A DNA stretch of 64,000 nt from Limnohabitans sp. T6-5 (lineage in GTDB: Bacteria > Pseudomonadota > Gammaproteobacteria > Burkholderiales > Burkholderiaceae_C), in the NCBI RefSeq assembly GCF_003063315.1, contig NZ_NERV01000005.1:1-64000 (forward strand). The letters run 5' to 3'. Within the stretch, counting starts at the first letter, position 1. Every line of letters begins with the position of its first letter. A model generated the notes under the pieces. It saw nothing but the letters and a program-made list of their open reading frames with translations. It searched no databases and was not told where the DNA came from. The position numbers and the translations under genes were made by a program. Positions 63,554-64,000 of this stretch are shown in pieces.

Positions 63554-64000
<447 letters not shown>

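Overview
The window looks like chromosome of a betaproteobacterium of the order Burkholderiales, probably Comamonadaceae (Limnohabitans, Rhodoferax or Polaromonas type). The basis is high GC, a divergent glnE/yhdP pair, mltA with a CxxxCxxCC partner gene, and a DctS/DctR-type two-component pair. No rRNA or tRNA gene was seen, so the taxonomic call is an inference from gene content.

Layout. 1-10980 (minus) is the 5' part of a giant Ig-repeat surface protein (3660 codons, running off the left edge). 12.5-15.1 kb is a TonB-dependent receptor of lower GC. 16.5-23.5 kb holds housekeeping glnE and yhdP, divergent with 32 bp between them. 23.7-25.8 kb encodes a DctS-like sensor kinase. Its likely partner, a 211-aa DctR/FixJ-type regulator, lies 18 kb downstream (43.6 kb). 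Between them are a REP array, a second giant adhesin of 4981 aa (28.0-43.0 kb) and another REP array. 44.6-49.2 kb carries an NlpC/P60 lipoprotein, a 47-aa membrane protein divergent from mltA, a YkgJ-like gene and a class II aldolase.

49.7-58.1 kb is a decayed accessory region. It has type I restriction-modification remnants (hsdR in two oppositely oriented pieces, hsdM cut at methylase motif I, an intact rhuM). It also has a HEPN-type and an FRG-domain gene of lower GC, a gap/ynjD gene chimera, ynjF with a broken second copy, and a brnT/brnA toxin-antitoxin pair. 58.2-62.5 kb is a large SNF2 helicase. 62.9-63.5 kb is a second brnT/antitoxin pair whose toxin starts in a 9-bp tandem repeat. 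The right edge is the 3' part of gap on the minus strand.

The most striking feature is a family of GTAG-footed REP hairpins in at least eight separate clusters, about 6-7 kb in total. Each array has its own unit length (122 to about 190 bp) and its own spacer sequence, but all share the same two hairpins in inverted orientation. The two hairpins differ by compensatory changes in the inner stem. The arrays bracket single genes (TonB receptor, adhesin, dctR, aldolase) and mark several breakpoints, so they appear to be hot spots of local amplification and rearrangement. No REP-associated transposase is visible in the window.

Many long open frames here are not genes. Frames antisense to the two adhesins and frames inside the REP arrays stay open because of composition and repetition.
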